A stretch of DNA of 64,000 bases. Source: Sthenelais limicola (lineage: Eukaryota; Annelida; Polychaeta; Phyllodocida; Sigalionidae). The translations under genes were made by a program, and so were the position numbers. Below are positions 33,001-44,394 of the stretch, piece after piece. Numbering within the stretch: the first letter of the stretch is position 1; each line of letters starts with the position of its first letter. The notes under the pieces were generated by a model, which was given only the letters and a program-made list of their open reading frames with translations, searched no databases and had not been told where the DNA came from. Where the stretch lies: positions 141,473,442 to 141,537,441 of the forward strand of contig OW804096.1 of assembly GCA_942159475.1 (NCBI GenBank), given 5' to 3'.

Positions 33001-33240
33001 TGTATGGTGGGTCTGGCGCAAATTAGCCTGCAGTAGACATGCATTGTGATAATAGCGGGAATGACATCTCGCTTTGTGGTCACCTTTCTACTGTTAAAAC
33101 CAGGGCTCCACTAGACCCTGTGCTTATAAATTGAGCTCATAAATTGTGTATAAATATGGTCTGATGATATGGTCTCACTCCATTTATTTGTCCCGCTCCC
33201 TCCTTCTCCTCTTGTTCTCTCTCTACCACTGTTTCTGTCC
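33001..33240. other. Unassigned spacer
   Basis: Leads into the decamer array through progressively C/T-rich sequence. Confidence 0.35.
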
Positions 33241-35135
33241 GTCCCTCTCTTGCTCTGTCCGTCCCTCTCTTGCTCTCTCTTGCTCTCTCTTGCTCTCTCT
33301 TGCTCTGTCTTGCTCTCACTTGCTCTCTCTTGCTCTCTCTTACTCTCTCTTGCTCTCACTTGCTCTCTCTTGCTCTGTCTTGCTCTCTCTTGCTCTCTCT
33401 TACTCTCTCTTGCTCTCACTTGCTCTCTCTTACTCTCTCTTGCTCTCACTTGCTCTCTCTTGCTCTGTCTTGCTCTCTCTTGCTCTCTCTTACTCTCTCT
33501 TGCTCTCACTTGCTCTCTCTTGCTCTCTCTTGCTCTCTCTTGCTCTCTCTTGCTCTCTCTTGCTCTCACTTGCTCTCTCTTGCTCTGTCTTGCTCTCTCT
33601 TGCTCTCTCTTACTCTCTCTTGCTCTCACTTGCTCTCTCTTACTCTCTCTTGCTCTCACTTGCTCTCTCTTGCTCTGTCTTGCTCTCTCTTGCTCTCTCT
33701 TACTCTCTCTTGCTCTCACTTGCTCTCTCTTGCTCTCTCTTGCTCTCTCTTGCTCTCTCTTGCTCTCACTTGCTCTCTCTTGCTCTCTCTTGCTCTCTCT
33801 TGCTCTCTCTTACTCTCATGCTGAACCTCTTGCTCTCTCTTGCTCTCTCTTACTCTCTCTTGCTCTCTCTTGCTCTCTCTTACTCTCTCTTGCTCTCTCT
33901 TGCTCTCTCTTGCTCTCTCTTGCTCTGTCCGTCCCTCTCTTGCTCTCTCTTGCTCTCTCTTGCTCTCTCTTACTCTCATGCTGAACCTCTTGCTCTCTCT
34001 TGCTCTCTCTTACTCTCTCCTGCTCTCTCTTGCTCTCTCTTGCTCTCTCTTGCTCTCTCTTGCTCTCTCTTGCTCTCTCTTGCTCTGTCCGTCCCTCTCT
34101 TGCTCTCTCTTGCTCTCTCTTGCTCTCTCTTGCTCTGTCTTGCTCTCTCTTGCTCTCTCTTGCTCTCTCTTGCTCTCACTTGCTCTCTCTTGCTCTCTCT
34201 TGCTCTCTCTTGCTCTCTCTTACTCTCATGCTGAACCTCTTGCTCTCTCTTGCTCTCTCTTACTCTCTCTTGCTCTCTCTTGCTCTCTCTTACTCTCTCT
34301 TGCTCTCTCTTGCTCTCTCTTGCTCTCTCTTGCTCTCTCTTGCTCTCACTTGCTCTCTCTTGCTCTGTCTTGCTCTCACTTGTTCTCTCTTGCTCTCTCT
34401 TGCTCTCTCTTGCTCTCTCCTGCTCTCTCTTGTTCTCTCTTGCTCTCACTTGCTCTCACTTGCTCTCTCTTGCTCTCTCTTGCTCTCTCTTGCTCTCTCT
34501 TACTCTCTCTTGCTCTCTCTTGCTCTCTCTTGCTCTCTCTTGCTCTCTCTTGCTCTCACTTGTTCTCTCTTGTTCTCTCTTGCTCTCTCTTGCTCTCTCT
34601 TACTCTCTCTTGCTCTCTCTTGTTCTCTCTTGCTCTCACTTGCTCTCACTTGCTCTCTCTTGCTCTCTCTTGCTCTCTCTTACTCTCATGCTGAACCTCT
34701 TGCTCTCTCTTGCTCTCTCTTGCTCTCTCTTGCTCTCTCTTACTCTCATGCTGAACCTCTTGCTCTCTCTTGCTCTCTCTTACTCTCTCTTGCTCTCTCT
34801 TGCTCTCTCTTGCTCTCTCTTGCTCTCTCTTGCTCTCTCTTGCTCTCACTTGCTCTCTCTTGCTCTGTCTTGCTCTCACTTGTTCTCTCTTGCTCTCTCT
34901 TGCTCTCTCTTGCTCTCTCCTGCTCTCTCCTGCTCTCTCCTGCTCTCTCCTGCTCTCTCTTGTTCTCTCTTGCTCTCACTTGCTCTCTCTTGCTCTCTCT
35001 TGCTCTCTCTTGCTCTCTCTTGCTCTCTCTTGCTCTGTCTTGCTCTCTCTTACTCTCATGCTGAACCTCTTGCTCTCTCTTGCTCTCTCTTACTCTCATG
35101 CTTTACCTCTTGCTCTCTTGCTTTACCTCTGCATC
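33241..35135. repeat. 10-bp satellite TGCTCTCTCT with locked register
   Basis: About 188 decamers keep exactly the same phase over the whole array. Variants are substitutions (TGCTCTCACT, TACTCTCTCT, TGCTCTGTCT, GTCCCTCTCT) or whole-unit changes, for example the two-unit variant TACTCTCATGCTGAACCTCT near 33811, 33971, 34221, 34681, 34741 and 35051. Because 10 is not a multiple of 3, all forward frames are open and give a repeating Leu/Ser/Cys decapeptide. I do not regard these as genes. Confidence 0.97.
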
Positions 35136-35163
35136 TCAACCTCTCACTCTTGCTCATGATCTC

Positions 35164-35651
35164 AAGCCTGGGTTCCACTGCCCTGCTATTCTCCTGCTAC
35201 TACTCCCGCTTCTTGATTAAATTCATTCGTAAAGTTCTATAGGTGCTATTGGCTTCCACTACATAGCCATGTTACTTCCCACTTCTTTTGGCAGATTTTA
35301 GAAGTGTAGAGCACTCCTGCTACAATCAAACCTGTTTTATATTTAACGACCACTACTTTGTAGCTGACGTAACAGGAAGTAGCAGGAGCTGAAGTGGGGC
35401 ACTGGTACCACTTTATGTTACTCCTCATGTTACTTGATGCGTTCATTTCCATGAGAAAATAAAATAATCTGCTCAAATTTTGTAGCGCCATAGCAGTAGC
35501 GGAAGAAGTAGTGGAAGTAATGTGGAAATAGCACCTTTTCCGGTTAATTTCAGTTGCTTGCTCCCGTTTCTTTAGAAGCGGGAATAGACCATCAAAGTAA
35601 CGGGAGGAGTAGTGGGAGTAGTAGTTTAGCCAGCCAGTGGAACCCAGCCTT
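35164..35651. mobile_element. Foldback element inserted at the satellite edge
   Basis: The arms begin AAGCCTGGGTTCCACTG (35164) and, inverted, CAGTGGAACCCAGCCTT (ends 35651). Shared arm motifs include TACTACTCCC and its inverse. No transposase. Flanks on both sides are C/T-rich. The terminal motif resembles those at 55286-55493 and 58003-61846. Confidence 0.8.
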
Positions 35652-35850
35652 CACTCTCTTTCCCTCTCTTTCTCTTTCTCCCTTATCCTACTCTTCTTCT
35701 ACCAGCCTCCTTCTCTTGCCCTTCTGTCTCCTTCCTCCCTATCTGTCTCTAGACACATCAAATGTGCAGTTATTATTTAAAGAGACTAAATAGATGTATC
35801 AGATATCTTTTTAATTTGAGGTGAATGTTATAAATGTGGAGTCGCTTCCC

Positions 35851-35960
35851 CTGGTGCTATTAATGCCTAATATTCCTGGCTATAAGTCTCTATTAATGCC
35901 TGATATTCCAGGCTATAAGTCTCTATTAATGCCTGATATTCCAGGCTATACGTCTCTATT
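35851..35960. repeat. 33-bp tandem repeat, three units
   Basis: The unit contains TAATGCCTGATATTCCAGGC then TATAAGTCTCTAT, so 93 codons stay open as a consequence. No gene. Confidence 0.9.
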
Positions 35961-36032
35961 GATCCCACCAGGTGGTAGTGAAGGAGCCACACCAACTGTT
36001 GTATGGTATAATCTCCAATATATGTACATATT

Positions 36033-36268
36033 TGGGTCAGATTTTAGAAAATGTACAATTGCTAGCTCTACACATTTATTTAATTCCGCTAAATTTGGCT
36101 GAAAAGTGATGAATACCGGATATATCTGAGTATATTTGGTATCGCATTGATTTAAAGTATCAGTTCTGTTATGTTGAACCGTATTTCGAAGCTCATTTTT
36201 GTCCTTAATTTGGATTATTTGAGAGGATCGGTGAAGGCGAGTTGCATATTTTCTGAAAATCTGACCCA
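36033..36268 (+). mobile_element. MITE family A (A2)
   Basis: Complete; left end TGGGTCAGATTTTAG lacks one base, right end AAAATCTGACCCA. Confidence 0.9.
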
Positions 36269-36995
36269 TATACACCCTTATACAGTGATAGCATTAGCCA
36301 AATTAGACCTTTGCAGACTTACGCACGTGGTGCATATAATAGACAGGCAGAGAGACAGAGAGAGTAAGTGAGAGATGTAATACAATAGACAGGGAGAGAT
36401 ATGTAGAACAAGAGGGAGAAAGACATTGAGACAATCGGGGATAGCTCCTGAATTCTAAGTCTATTTTGTTTCGTTATTGAGTGAGTGAGTGAGATTGGTT
36501 GCTTTACGCCCTTAACAACACATTTAATATGGTAATATCAAGGGCGGGAGAGCTGAGAGGGAGGCAGTTTATGATCATACCCAGGAAATAGAGATAGAGA
36601 AGAAGGGAGAGAGAGACAGAGAAAAAGAGACAGAAAGGCACTTCATGGTCTTACCCAGGACCACTTTTTATTATTGAGATCACATACAAAGACTCAAGGG
36701 ATACCTATTTTCTGGTCTTTGTTTAAATGGTATAACTCACAGAATGGTTTTCCTAGGGAAATTCTAAATAGAAAGGAAATGCAGAAGAGAAAAAAGACAG
36801 TAAAGAAATGAAAGAACAAGTGGTTGCGACAACTGACATAATAGCTGCTGAGGCGTTAGCACTGTTGGCTAAGTAACTACAAAAACTGTGCATGATATAA
36901 GATAGGTATATTGTTAATATTGTAACCTGGCATTTTGAAGGTTGTTTTGGGGGGATGGCCTTATGACGTAATAAGGTATAACAGTTCAAAAGTGG
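36269..36995. other. Unassigned sequence with purine-rich patches
   Basis: GAGAGACAGAG-type patches at 36345-36440 and 36590-36640. No gene. Confidence 0.4.
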
Positions 36996-37019
36996 GCAGG
37001 TCTCTCAGGGAAAGCAGCC

Positions 37020-37240
37020 GTCAGAGACACATGGGGACAGGAAGGGAGAAAGGGAGAGAAACAGGGCATAGCAGGGCAAGAAATGGAGAGAGAGACCGGG
37101 AGAGAGACAGGGAGAGAGACGGGAGAGAGACGGGAGAGACTCACGGAGATCAATAATGATAGATATAGGGAGACTGATAGAAAGAGAATAGGGAGAGTGA
37201 CAGGGAAGGAGACAGGGAGAGAGATAGCGAGAGACATAAT
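37020..37240. repeat. Purine-rich GGGAGAGAGAC repeat
   Basis: Loose tandem of GGGAGAGAGACAGG. Open frames on both strands reflect composition. Confidence 0.8.
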
Positions 37241-37321
37241 ATTTGTTGTTGTGCATAACATCCAAAAGGGGGAAAACAATCAATTTTGATCTGTTTCTAT
37301 CAGATCATCTCCTAATTCCCC

Positions 37322-38098
37322 AACTACACAGCTGTGAATTGGTGTGCAAATTGGCCCTTGTGGCAACACATGCAAATTCACAAAAACTCACATACAATTT
37401 TTTAACTAATTTCGTACCTGTGTAGGGACCGCTGCGATGACTTGCAGAATGCTACTGCTAATCGCAGATGCAAAATTGCCCTACACACTTCAAACTCATG
37501 TGCGATTTAATGGTGAAAAAACCCAGTTCATGCAATTTTGAATTGAATTGCACATACTTCTACAAGCATTTGCATATGTGTATGGCTAGCCATGACTTCT
37601 GATACTGTCCACGACCATCGCAGGAGGTCATGCGAAAATCAGAAATATCCAAAATTTGCATGTGTTGCAGGTATGTTTGAACAAACTATTGATGAATCAA
37701 AGTGATTGTTTCATATAACATGCCCAGACATATTTTCCCAAGTATGTTCATATTTTACGATTATAAATTTTTTTTTACCTTGTTTCCTAATCGTTGCAAG
37801 TTCACCCTACTAAAATATTGTTGGTCTTCTCTCCCTCTATTTCCTTATAATTTGAAGTGATCCAAATCGCGCATCTGCTGCGGATCCAGAGCTGTGATTT
37901 CCCATAAGTTTGCAGCTGAACTTGCACATACGTAGGGAGTAAATCTCAAATCGTAGAGCATTATTTCTGAAATCGCACAAGCTTCCCACCTATTCGCAAG
38001 GATTTCTATGATTTGGACAGGAATTCTACGATTTAACATGCAAATGATCGCCAGTGCCAGATTCGCACCAGTTTTTTAATTTGCAGCTGTATAGACCG
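37322..38098. mobile_element. Probable foldback element with imperfect inverted ends
   Basis: The left end (CTACACAGCTGTGAATTGG) and the inverse of the right end (CTATACAGCTGCAAATTAAA) match imperfectly, and both continue with GGTG(T/C)G...AATT/AATC blocks. The interior has scattered TGCAAATT/TGCGATTT-type motifs. Boundaries uncertain. Confidence 0.4.
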
Positions 38099-38287
38099 GG
38101 CATAACTTTATATATACATTCATAATATATGATATATTTATGATATAATTATTTAAAATGTATGTATGTATATGTTTTTATTTCCGGAAGCGTACACTTT
38201 TCAATAACATATCAAATTTTGACACTGAAAAAGGGGGTGGGTCTCCTCTATGAAACCATAGATCTTCCTGAGGGCCCCCAGGAAATA
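38099..38287. other. Unassigned spacer
   Basis: AT-rich; ATATATTTATGATATA-type low complexity. Confidence 0.35.
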
Positions 38288-38386
38288 TATAAATAGCAGC
38301 CAAGTGGACCCACAGCTTTAATCCTCTGATATTGTATAATATATAGCACCATTGATGTAAAAGAAATAAGCAGAAGGCCTATAAAT

Positions 38387-39013
38387 TATATTATATTCAT
38401 AAACACACTTACTATATTATATATCATTCTACAGTGTACCATTCCACCGCTAGGAGGCGTGTCGTCTCTAACTCCTCTCCTGCTCACCAGGTGTAGTAGG
38501 GTAGAGTCTAAATGGCGGGCGGCTCTACGCTATTCCATTCCAATTCGCTACAACAACATTCATTCTATTCCCAAGTACCGCTCCCCTGTAATGGGACAGG
38601 AACAATAGAATTCAATTAACTCAAAAAAATACAGGCTAGATGCTGGTTGTGTTTGAAGGGGTCCCCTGTTGGAGCCAGCGGTTGGAAGACGGCCCTGTTG
38701 TCGGGTTATGGGTTGTATTGGAAACACATGTACACATGTGGTGTCTTACACAAATATTAATATCTAAGTTGAAAGAAAGAAATTCAAGCAAAGTCGTTTA
38801 AATATCAAATTCCATCAAATTTTGAATATTTCACACGTTGAAATTGACAGTTAAATATAACCACTCAAAGTGATTCCTAACCATAAACCATAATTCACAC
38901 CGTAAACCCATAATGATAATAATAGACCTACCCAGTTATAGACATTTTACCTACTATCATATAATAGTATTGGTGCTAGATCCTTGCTATTGGATAAATG
39001 TAGCTAAATATTA
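38387..39013. other. Unassigned interval between the inverted arms
   Basis: No gene; mixed single-copy-looking sequence. Confidence 0.35.
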
Positions 39014-39099
39014 GTATGTCAGATTTCAACTGACTCCATCCCAGCATGCACTGTAATAGACATGCGCAGTGAGACATATACATGCAAATCCCCTATTGA
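39014..39099 (+). mobile_element. MITE family C, right-end fragment
   Basis: Only the last 86 bp remain, from TCAGATTTCAACTGACTCC to ATGCAAATCCCCTATT. Confidence 0.82.
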
Positions 39100-39118
39100 C
39101 AGCAGCCTACCTCTCTCC

Positions 39119-39470
39119 AATAAGGGAGTTGCATAGCCGCCATTTTGAATCCTGATTCACACTGAATTATGGGAATAACGGTACAGTGTAAACTCTATAG
39201 AAAACATGTTATGTTCAGCATGGACTATTCATCAGTGCTCTAATGTCAATATCCATGTGTTATACATGTTTCCATGACACATGTCCCCATCTTTTCCACC
39301 ATGCATTTGGTTTTCTCATTCACTCATTCATAAAAGCTCTGATATTGGTGAAAACATTCTTGCAATTTTCGATAAAAATTTCCCAAATATTTGTATGTCA
39401 GATTTCAAGAGAATGCATCCCAGGATGCACTGCAATAGACATGCGCAGTGGTGCATGCAAGTCCTCTATT
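39119..39470 (+). mobile_element. MITE family C
   Basis: Complete, AATAAGGGAGTTGCATAG to ATGCAAGTCCTCTATT, 19 bp after another C end. Keeps GCCGCCATTTTG and ACATGCGCAGTG. Confidence 0.9.
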
Positions 39471-39771
39471 TCAATTTCCAAATTTCCAAGTCTCAACTTG
39501 TACATGGTTCTTGGATCGGGTCCTCATATTTGGGATCTTGCTATGATCCTCTCTTCAATGTATCCCCGATAACATCATGAAAACTGAAAGCAGGCAGAGA
39601 ATTATTGATTCTTTAGAGAGTAAAGAAAGCAAATCGCCATAAAGGACACCTATATATGATGTCTGAATGGACCTTGTTGTTATCAGCAGTGCGGCTGGGT
39701 ATAGGCTGAAATGTGGTTAGTTTCAAAACACTTAGAGTTATATGATTATATAGTCTATATGGCTATAAGAG
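39471..39771. other. Unassigned spacer
   Basis: Nothing recognised. Confidence 0.35.
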
Positions 39772-39927
39772 AAGGCCTTCTGCTTATTTCTTTTATATCA
39801 ATGGTGCTATATATTATACATTATCAGAGGATTAAAGCTGCGAGTCCACTTGGCTGCTGTTTATATAGCTAATGGTTTGCTCCGGTCTTTTGGAAAGTAC
39901 ATTTATAAGATTCTCTCCTCTTACACT

Positions 39928-40276
39928 AAAAGGGGATTTGCATAGCCGCCATTTTGAATCTTGATTCGCATGGAATAATGGGACTAATGGTACTGTATAA
40001 AATCTATAGAAATCATGCCATGTTCAGCATGTGATATTTATCAGTGCTCTAATGTCAATATCTGTGTGTTATACATGTTTCTACAACACAAGCCTCCATA
40101 TTTCCCATCATGCATTTGGTTTTCATAGATGATTTATACAAGCTATGATATTGGTGAAAACATTCTCGTAATTTCCGATGAAATATTGCCAAATATTTCT
40201 ATGTCAGATTTCATCAGAATCCATCCCAGCATGTACTGCAGTAGACATGCGCAGTGAGACATGCAAACCCCCTATT
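39928..40276 (+). mobile_element. MITE family C
   Basis: Complete, AAAAGGGGATTTGCATAG to ATGCAAACCCCCTATT. Confidence 0.9.
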
Positions 40277-40635
40277 AGTATTATTCATGCACCGCTCCTT
40301 TCCTTCCATAGCAGTAGCACTGCACCTAACAGCCCCTGGTGGAAGATCATGGACAATGCTAGACAATAGCCCCCGTGAGCCTTGTATATACTTATCACTG
40401 ATGGCTGTATAAATATGTTAAATTAAAAATAATAAAGAAAAAGATGCAAAGAAAACCAGCGATGCTAGATCTGTCCAATGGAATTGATTAATGCGCTTTC
40501 TATCCTCTCTTAATATTTGATGTTTGTGCTTCCTTGAGAGGTGGGATGGGGTCAGGAAATTGTGCTAAAATTGAACGTTTTTGATTTGAGTGTAGGAATA
40601 GCAAATGAAAAGTGCACTGTGTAGTAGCGAACATA
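40277..40635. other. Unassigned spacer with a possible retroelement 3' end
   Basis: AAATAATAAAGAAAAAGATG near 40430 looks like an A-rich tail. Nothing else is clear. Confidence 0.35.
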
Positions 40636-40872
40636 TGGGTCAGATTTTCAGAAAATGTACAATTGGCAGCTCTACACATTTAAGGAATCCTGCTAAATTT
40701 TCCTGAAAAATGATGAATACCGGGTATATCTGAATATATTTGGTATCGCATTGATTTAAAGTATCAGTTCTGTTATGTTAAACTGCATTTTGAAGCTCAT
40801 TTTGGTCTTAAATTTGGGTTATTTGAGAGTATTGGTGAAGATGAATTGTACATTTTCTGAAAATCTGACCCA
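40636..40872 (+). mobile_element. MITE family A (A2)
   Basis: Near-consensus copy with both standard ends and TA on each side. Confidence 0.93.
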
Positions 40873-41002
40873 TATAGCAAACCATGGGCGCCTACGTCAT
40901 GGAATGAGTGTCATTGATTGGCGCAGCTAGATTTATGCAACCAATCAAAATAGCCGAGCAGATTGGTTGCATCGGAAAAGAAGATTGCCCTATGCATGCA
41001 TA

Positions 41003-41240
41003 TGGGCCAGATTTTCAGAAAATGTACAATTGGCAGCTCTACAATTATAGGAAATTCTCCTAAATTAGGCTGCAAAAATGAAGAATACCGGGTATATCTG
41101 AGTATATTTGGTATCGCATTGATTTAAAGTATCAGTTCTGTTATGTTAAACTGTATTTTGAAGCTCATTTTTGTCTTAAATCTGGGTTTTTTGAGAGTAT
41201 TGGTGAAGGCGAATTGTAGATTTTCTGAAAATCTGACCCA
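41003..41240 (+). mobile_element. MITE family A (A2)
   Basis: Near-consensus copy, TA on each side; left end TGGGCCAGATTTTCAG. Confidence 0.93.
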
Positions 41241-41604
41241 TATGCACTGGGCTAACCCGACCCTCTTGTTGTGGATACACACACAGATCACGGCATAACT
41301 ACTGCTAAATAAGGCTGAAAAATGGTAAATACTACATGACGTTGTAGGCACTTGCTTAGCCAAGTCAAAGGGTTGCAAGACATTAACTGAAGGTAAATAA
41401 TGATTAGATAAGCCTAATATATATATATCATGCCATAAAAGTAAAAATCAACTCAAGATGGATATAGGGTGACACATTCACAAAAAACATTATGCTTTAC
41501 CACTCGGGAAAAACTAAAGAACAACGCACTTGTGTCTTGTGAGTACATCACCCTATATCCATCTCTCGTTGAGTTCTATCTAAATAGGCTTATAAAATGC
41601 GCAG
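41241..41604. other. Spacer with an A-family scrap and an inverted pair
   Basis: 41290-41340 resembles the middle of an A copy. GATGGATATAGGGTG (about 41457) and CACCCTATATCCATC (about 41548) are inverse to each other, suggesting a small foldback of about 107 bp. Confidence 0.5.
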
Positions 41605-41735
41605 CTGACTGTTTGAATCAACACAATAGCAAATATACTCAGATATACCTAGTGTTGACGATTTTCTAGTCTAATTCAGCAGAATCTACTAAATGTGTTG
41701 ATCTGCCAATTGTACATCTTCTGAAGATCTGACCC
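41605..41735 (-). mobile_element. MITE family A, right-half fragment
   Basis: From CTGACTGTTTGAATCAACAC to GAAGATCTGACCC; the left half is missing. Confidence 0.78.
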
Positions 41736-41801
41736 CTTTATATATGTGTGTTGTGGTCCTGGTGGTTGAACTTGGGATTGTGATCTGCTGAAGTTGTGCC
41801 T

Positions 41802-41873
41802 GCCTCGATAGCTCAGTGGTAGAGCATTGGAACGTTAATCCAAAGGTCCGGGGTTTGGTTCCCCGTCAAGGCA
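41802..41873 (+). tRNA. tRNA-Asn(GUU)-like gene
   Basis: A full cloverleaf can be drawn: acceptor GCCTCGA/TCAAGGC with one C-A mismatch, D stem GCTC/GAGC, anticodon stem TTGGA/TCCAA with loop ACGTTAA, five-base variable loop, and a perfect T stem CGGGG/CCCCG. The anticodon GTT at 41834-41836 indicates Asn. Position 33 is C instead of the near-universal T, the T loop is TTTGGTT rather than TTCGA-type, and the acceptor is mismatched, so it may be a pseudogene or tRNA-derived element. The sequence on both sides extends the pairing (see findings). Confidence 0.7.
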
Positions 41874-41904
41874 ATGGCAATTTTCAGCAGGTTCACTACA
41901 TATA

Positions 41905-41990
41905 TGGGTCAAATCGCCTGAAAATGTACAATTCATCTGCACCATTCCTCTCAAATAACCAAATTTAAGACAGAAATTAAGTTAAAAATC
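41905..41990 (-). mobile_element. MITE family A, left fragment with variant end
   Basis: Begins TGGGTCAAATCGCCTGAAAA and stops after about 85 bp. Confidence 0.78.
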
Positions 41991-42448
41991 CATAGGTATG
42001 TGGCACCAGCAGAGGCAGAGTAGGTCTATTGGCACAATTTGATGGGAATGAGGGGAAGTCTTGGGCTTTTTACGTTCATAAATATGGATTTGTTTGTAGT
42101 TTAACACTGTCAACACCCTACCTGCTTCCCTCTGCCCCATGGCGTCTCCCAACGCATCAAAATCATTTTAGTTTTTAGCTTTAAATCATGTGCACACCAT
42201 CGCCGATGATACGGCTATGGCATTGCACTCCAGAGTCAGAGAGCTATGTTAGACATGTTGTGATTGGCTGACGGTGCATGAGGTGAAACAGAGGCTATGA
42301 TTGGTGCATTGGAATTCAGGCCCGAAGTCACCCGAAGTCAAACAAGGCATGCCAAGTGTGCAAGAGGGATGAGTATACGAGAGCATGGCTTCAGAACTTT
42401 AGATAGATATGCCTTGGAAAGTGAGGGTATGTGCTTTAATATAGCAAT
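41991..42448. other. Unassigned spacer
   Basis: No gene supported. A 102-codon frame (42297-42605) runs through the hairpin and is an artefact. Confidence 0.35.
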
Positions 42449-42561
42449 ATTACCCCGAGGTTTGGTGGTTTGTTGTGGTCTGTGTGGTCATAGACACTCG
42501 AGGGCTTGCCCGAGAGTGTCTATGACCACACAAACCACCACAACAAACCACCAAACCGAGG
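42449..42561. repeat. Long near-perfect hairpin, arms about 50 bp
   Basis: The left arm (42449-42500) and right arm (about 42509-42561) pair almost throughout: TTTGGTGGTTTGTTGTGG with its inverse, then TGTGTGGTCATAGACACTC with its inverse. The loop is a few bases. The right arm has a 4-base insertion. No obvious flanking duplication. Confidence 0.93.
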
Positions 42562-43077
42562 GTAATAGTGCTTTTAGAGGCAATTTGATCAGATCAACTT
42601 ATTAATACCAAAATAGAAAGTTTACCAACCTGTACAATTATTTATTTAATATGCCTTGCAAAACAGGTATTAAGTGCTCCTACATTGAACCGGAAGTTTA
42701 CCCACTTAACTCCACCAGGTACTATAGGTGGCACCACCCTCTATGGAGTTTTAACACTGCCGTTCTATAGTCCACACTTCAGGTACTTCCGTCGATAGAA
42801 ACATGGTCTATAGGCAAGAAAATACCTCCCAGAAACTGATCAAGTCGTGTCTAAGGTACAGTAAAGACCCTCTTGACCAAGAAGTTTTGGCTGTCATACA
42901 TGATAAGGATGACAAATCCGTAGTTCTTTTCTCCCATGGAATGCGAAAACATAGGTAATTGCGTGATCGAAAGGATTTTTCTAGACTGTAAAATAGCCCC
43001 CGGGTGGGCGGGGCACGGCCAAACTATTATGTAATATGCAGGCATATCTGTGCTATGCCATAAGCGCTGATGCGCCC
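42562..43077. other. Unassigned sequence
   Basis: No supported gene or family. Confidence 0.35.
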
Positions 43078-43225
43078 AGTTCAACATAACGTAACTGATA
43101 TTATGAATCAACTTAATATAAAATATAATCAAATATACCTAATATGTATCTTTTTCAGCCTAATTTTGCAGAATTTGATCAATGTGTAGAGATGTCAATT
43201 GTACATTTTCTGACGATCTGACCCA
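43078..43225 (-). mobile_element. MITE family A, right-half fragment
   Basis: From GTTCAACATAACGTAACTG to GACGATCTGACCCA. Confidence 0.78.
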
Positions 43226-44394
43226 TATACCCAAGTATCCCCAGTCTAAAGGCAATAAAGCCTACCCATACCAACACCTCGTTGTCTATATTCCACAGTA
43301 AACGATATTATATCATTGTAAAGTCGGTTGAAATGAGGGCTGAAATCCCACTCTCATTACCCACTTGCAAATGGTGAAATCTGTGAATAATATATCACCA
43401 CTATTGCATATATCTATCTATAGGAGCTGTGTGCTCGTCATGGGTGTAAAGTCTGGCTCCTATACATCTATAGATTGGTAGGGTGAATTGTGTCTCTTTT
43501 TATCTCTTTTTCTCTCCACTGGGTTAAATAGACATAGATCTATAGTACTTCTTGGTAATATCTGCTTGATTGGTGACGCTTTCGAAATTTTAGATTTAAA
43601 ATTCACATTTCAACAGCTTAGGATCAAGTTATTGTGTGAAGTAATTTAATAAAAGACAATGGGTAAATTGTACATTTGACGTTTCTATGCGCATTCTATT
43701 CTTTGGGACACATATTACCATGACAACCTGAACGGCATGGATGTGCAATTATGAAGCATGAAGATAGGACTATGGTAACTGAACAAATATAATAAGGGTA
43801 TATTAGATAGACGGAGTGAAACCAGAAAAAGAAGAGAAAAGAACACAATTCTCTTCTCTTTGCCTGGAGAGAAACAAGAATTAAAAACTAGTTTACTAAG
43901 GGTGTTAACACATTGTATGAACTAAACATGCCAGTGGCACTGAACATTAGTTGCCCATTTATTATTTACTGGTTTACTTTAATGGCCAGGCCATTTGAAC
44001 AACCCCACTCGCAGACACCCTAGTCTCAGAAATAAGATCTTTAAACAAAATACAAAGATTATGTTGAATGATTTGAAAGCAACTCAACTTAAACAAACCA
44101 TTGTATTGGATTGCGTAGGTATTTTATTTGGCGACGCTACAAAGTACATCAAAATACAAAGATATCAAACTGGTGAAAAGCATTGCCACTATAGCCGCAA
44201 TCCTTGGGCCCTCATCAATGCATTTCCAGGAGGGAAACCTATGGAATACAAATGTAATGAAAGCCTAGCGGGACAGATATAGCTGTCGCGTCTGTGTCGT
44301 TTTTAGCAGCAAATTAGAATGTGGAGGGAGACGCTTTAGTGGAATGAACAGTAAACAAGTGTCGGGGTGACAAAATGTACCTTTACAGATCTTC
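43226..44394. other. Unassigned 1.2-kb stretch
   Basis: CTATAGGAGC (about 43420) and GCTCCTATA (about 43459) form a small hairpin. A 95-codon frame (43995-44282) is not recognisable and is AT-rich like its surroundings. Nothing else supported. Confidence 0.35.

Larger units (their letters stand above)
38288..39880. repeat. Inverted pair of about 100-bp arms around 1.4 kb
   Basis: The left arm (about 38288-38386) and right arm (about 39772-39880) are near-perfect inverses. They include GCAGAAGGCC and its inverse, CAATGGTGCTATATATTATA, and GGATTAAAGCTG(T/C)G(G/A)GTCCACTTGG. The interval holds two family C copies. Either one large element or two divergent copies. Confidence 0.75.

Noticed and set aside
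33146..35242. Very long Leu/Ser/Cys-rich and Arg/Glu-rich open frames
   Set aside because: They follow from a 10-bp repeat lacking stop codons in any frame; frames overlap on both strands.
42297..42605. 102-codon open frame
   Set aside because: Runs through both arms of the long hairpin; the reading is an artefact.
43995..44282. 95-codon open frame
   Set aside because: AT-rich like the flanks, no splice or start context, no recognisable motif.
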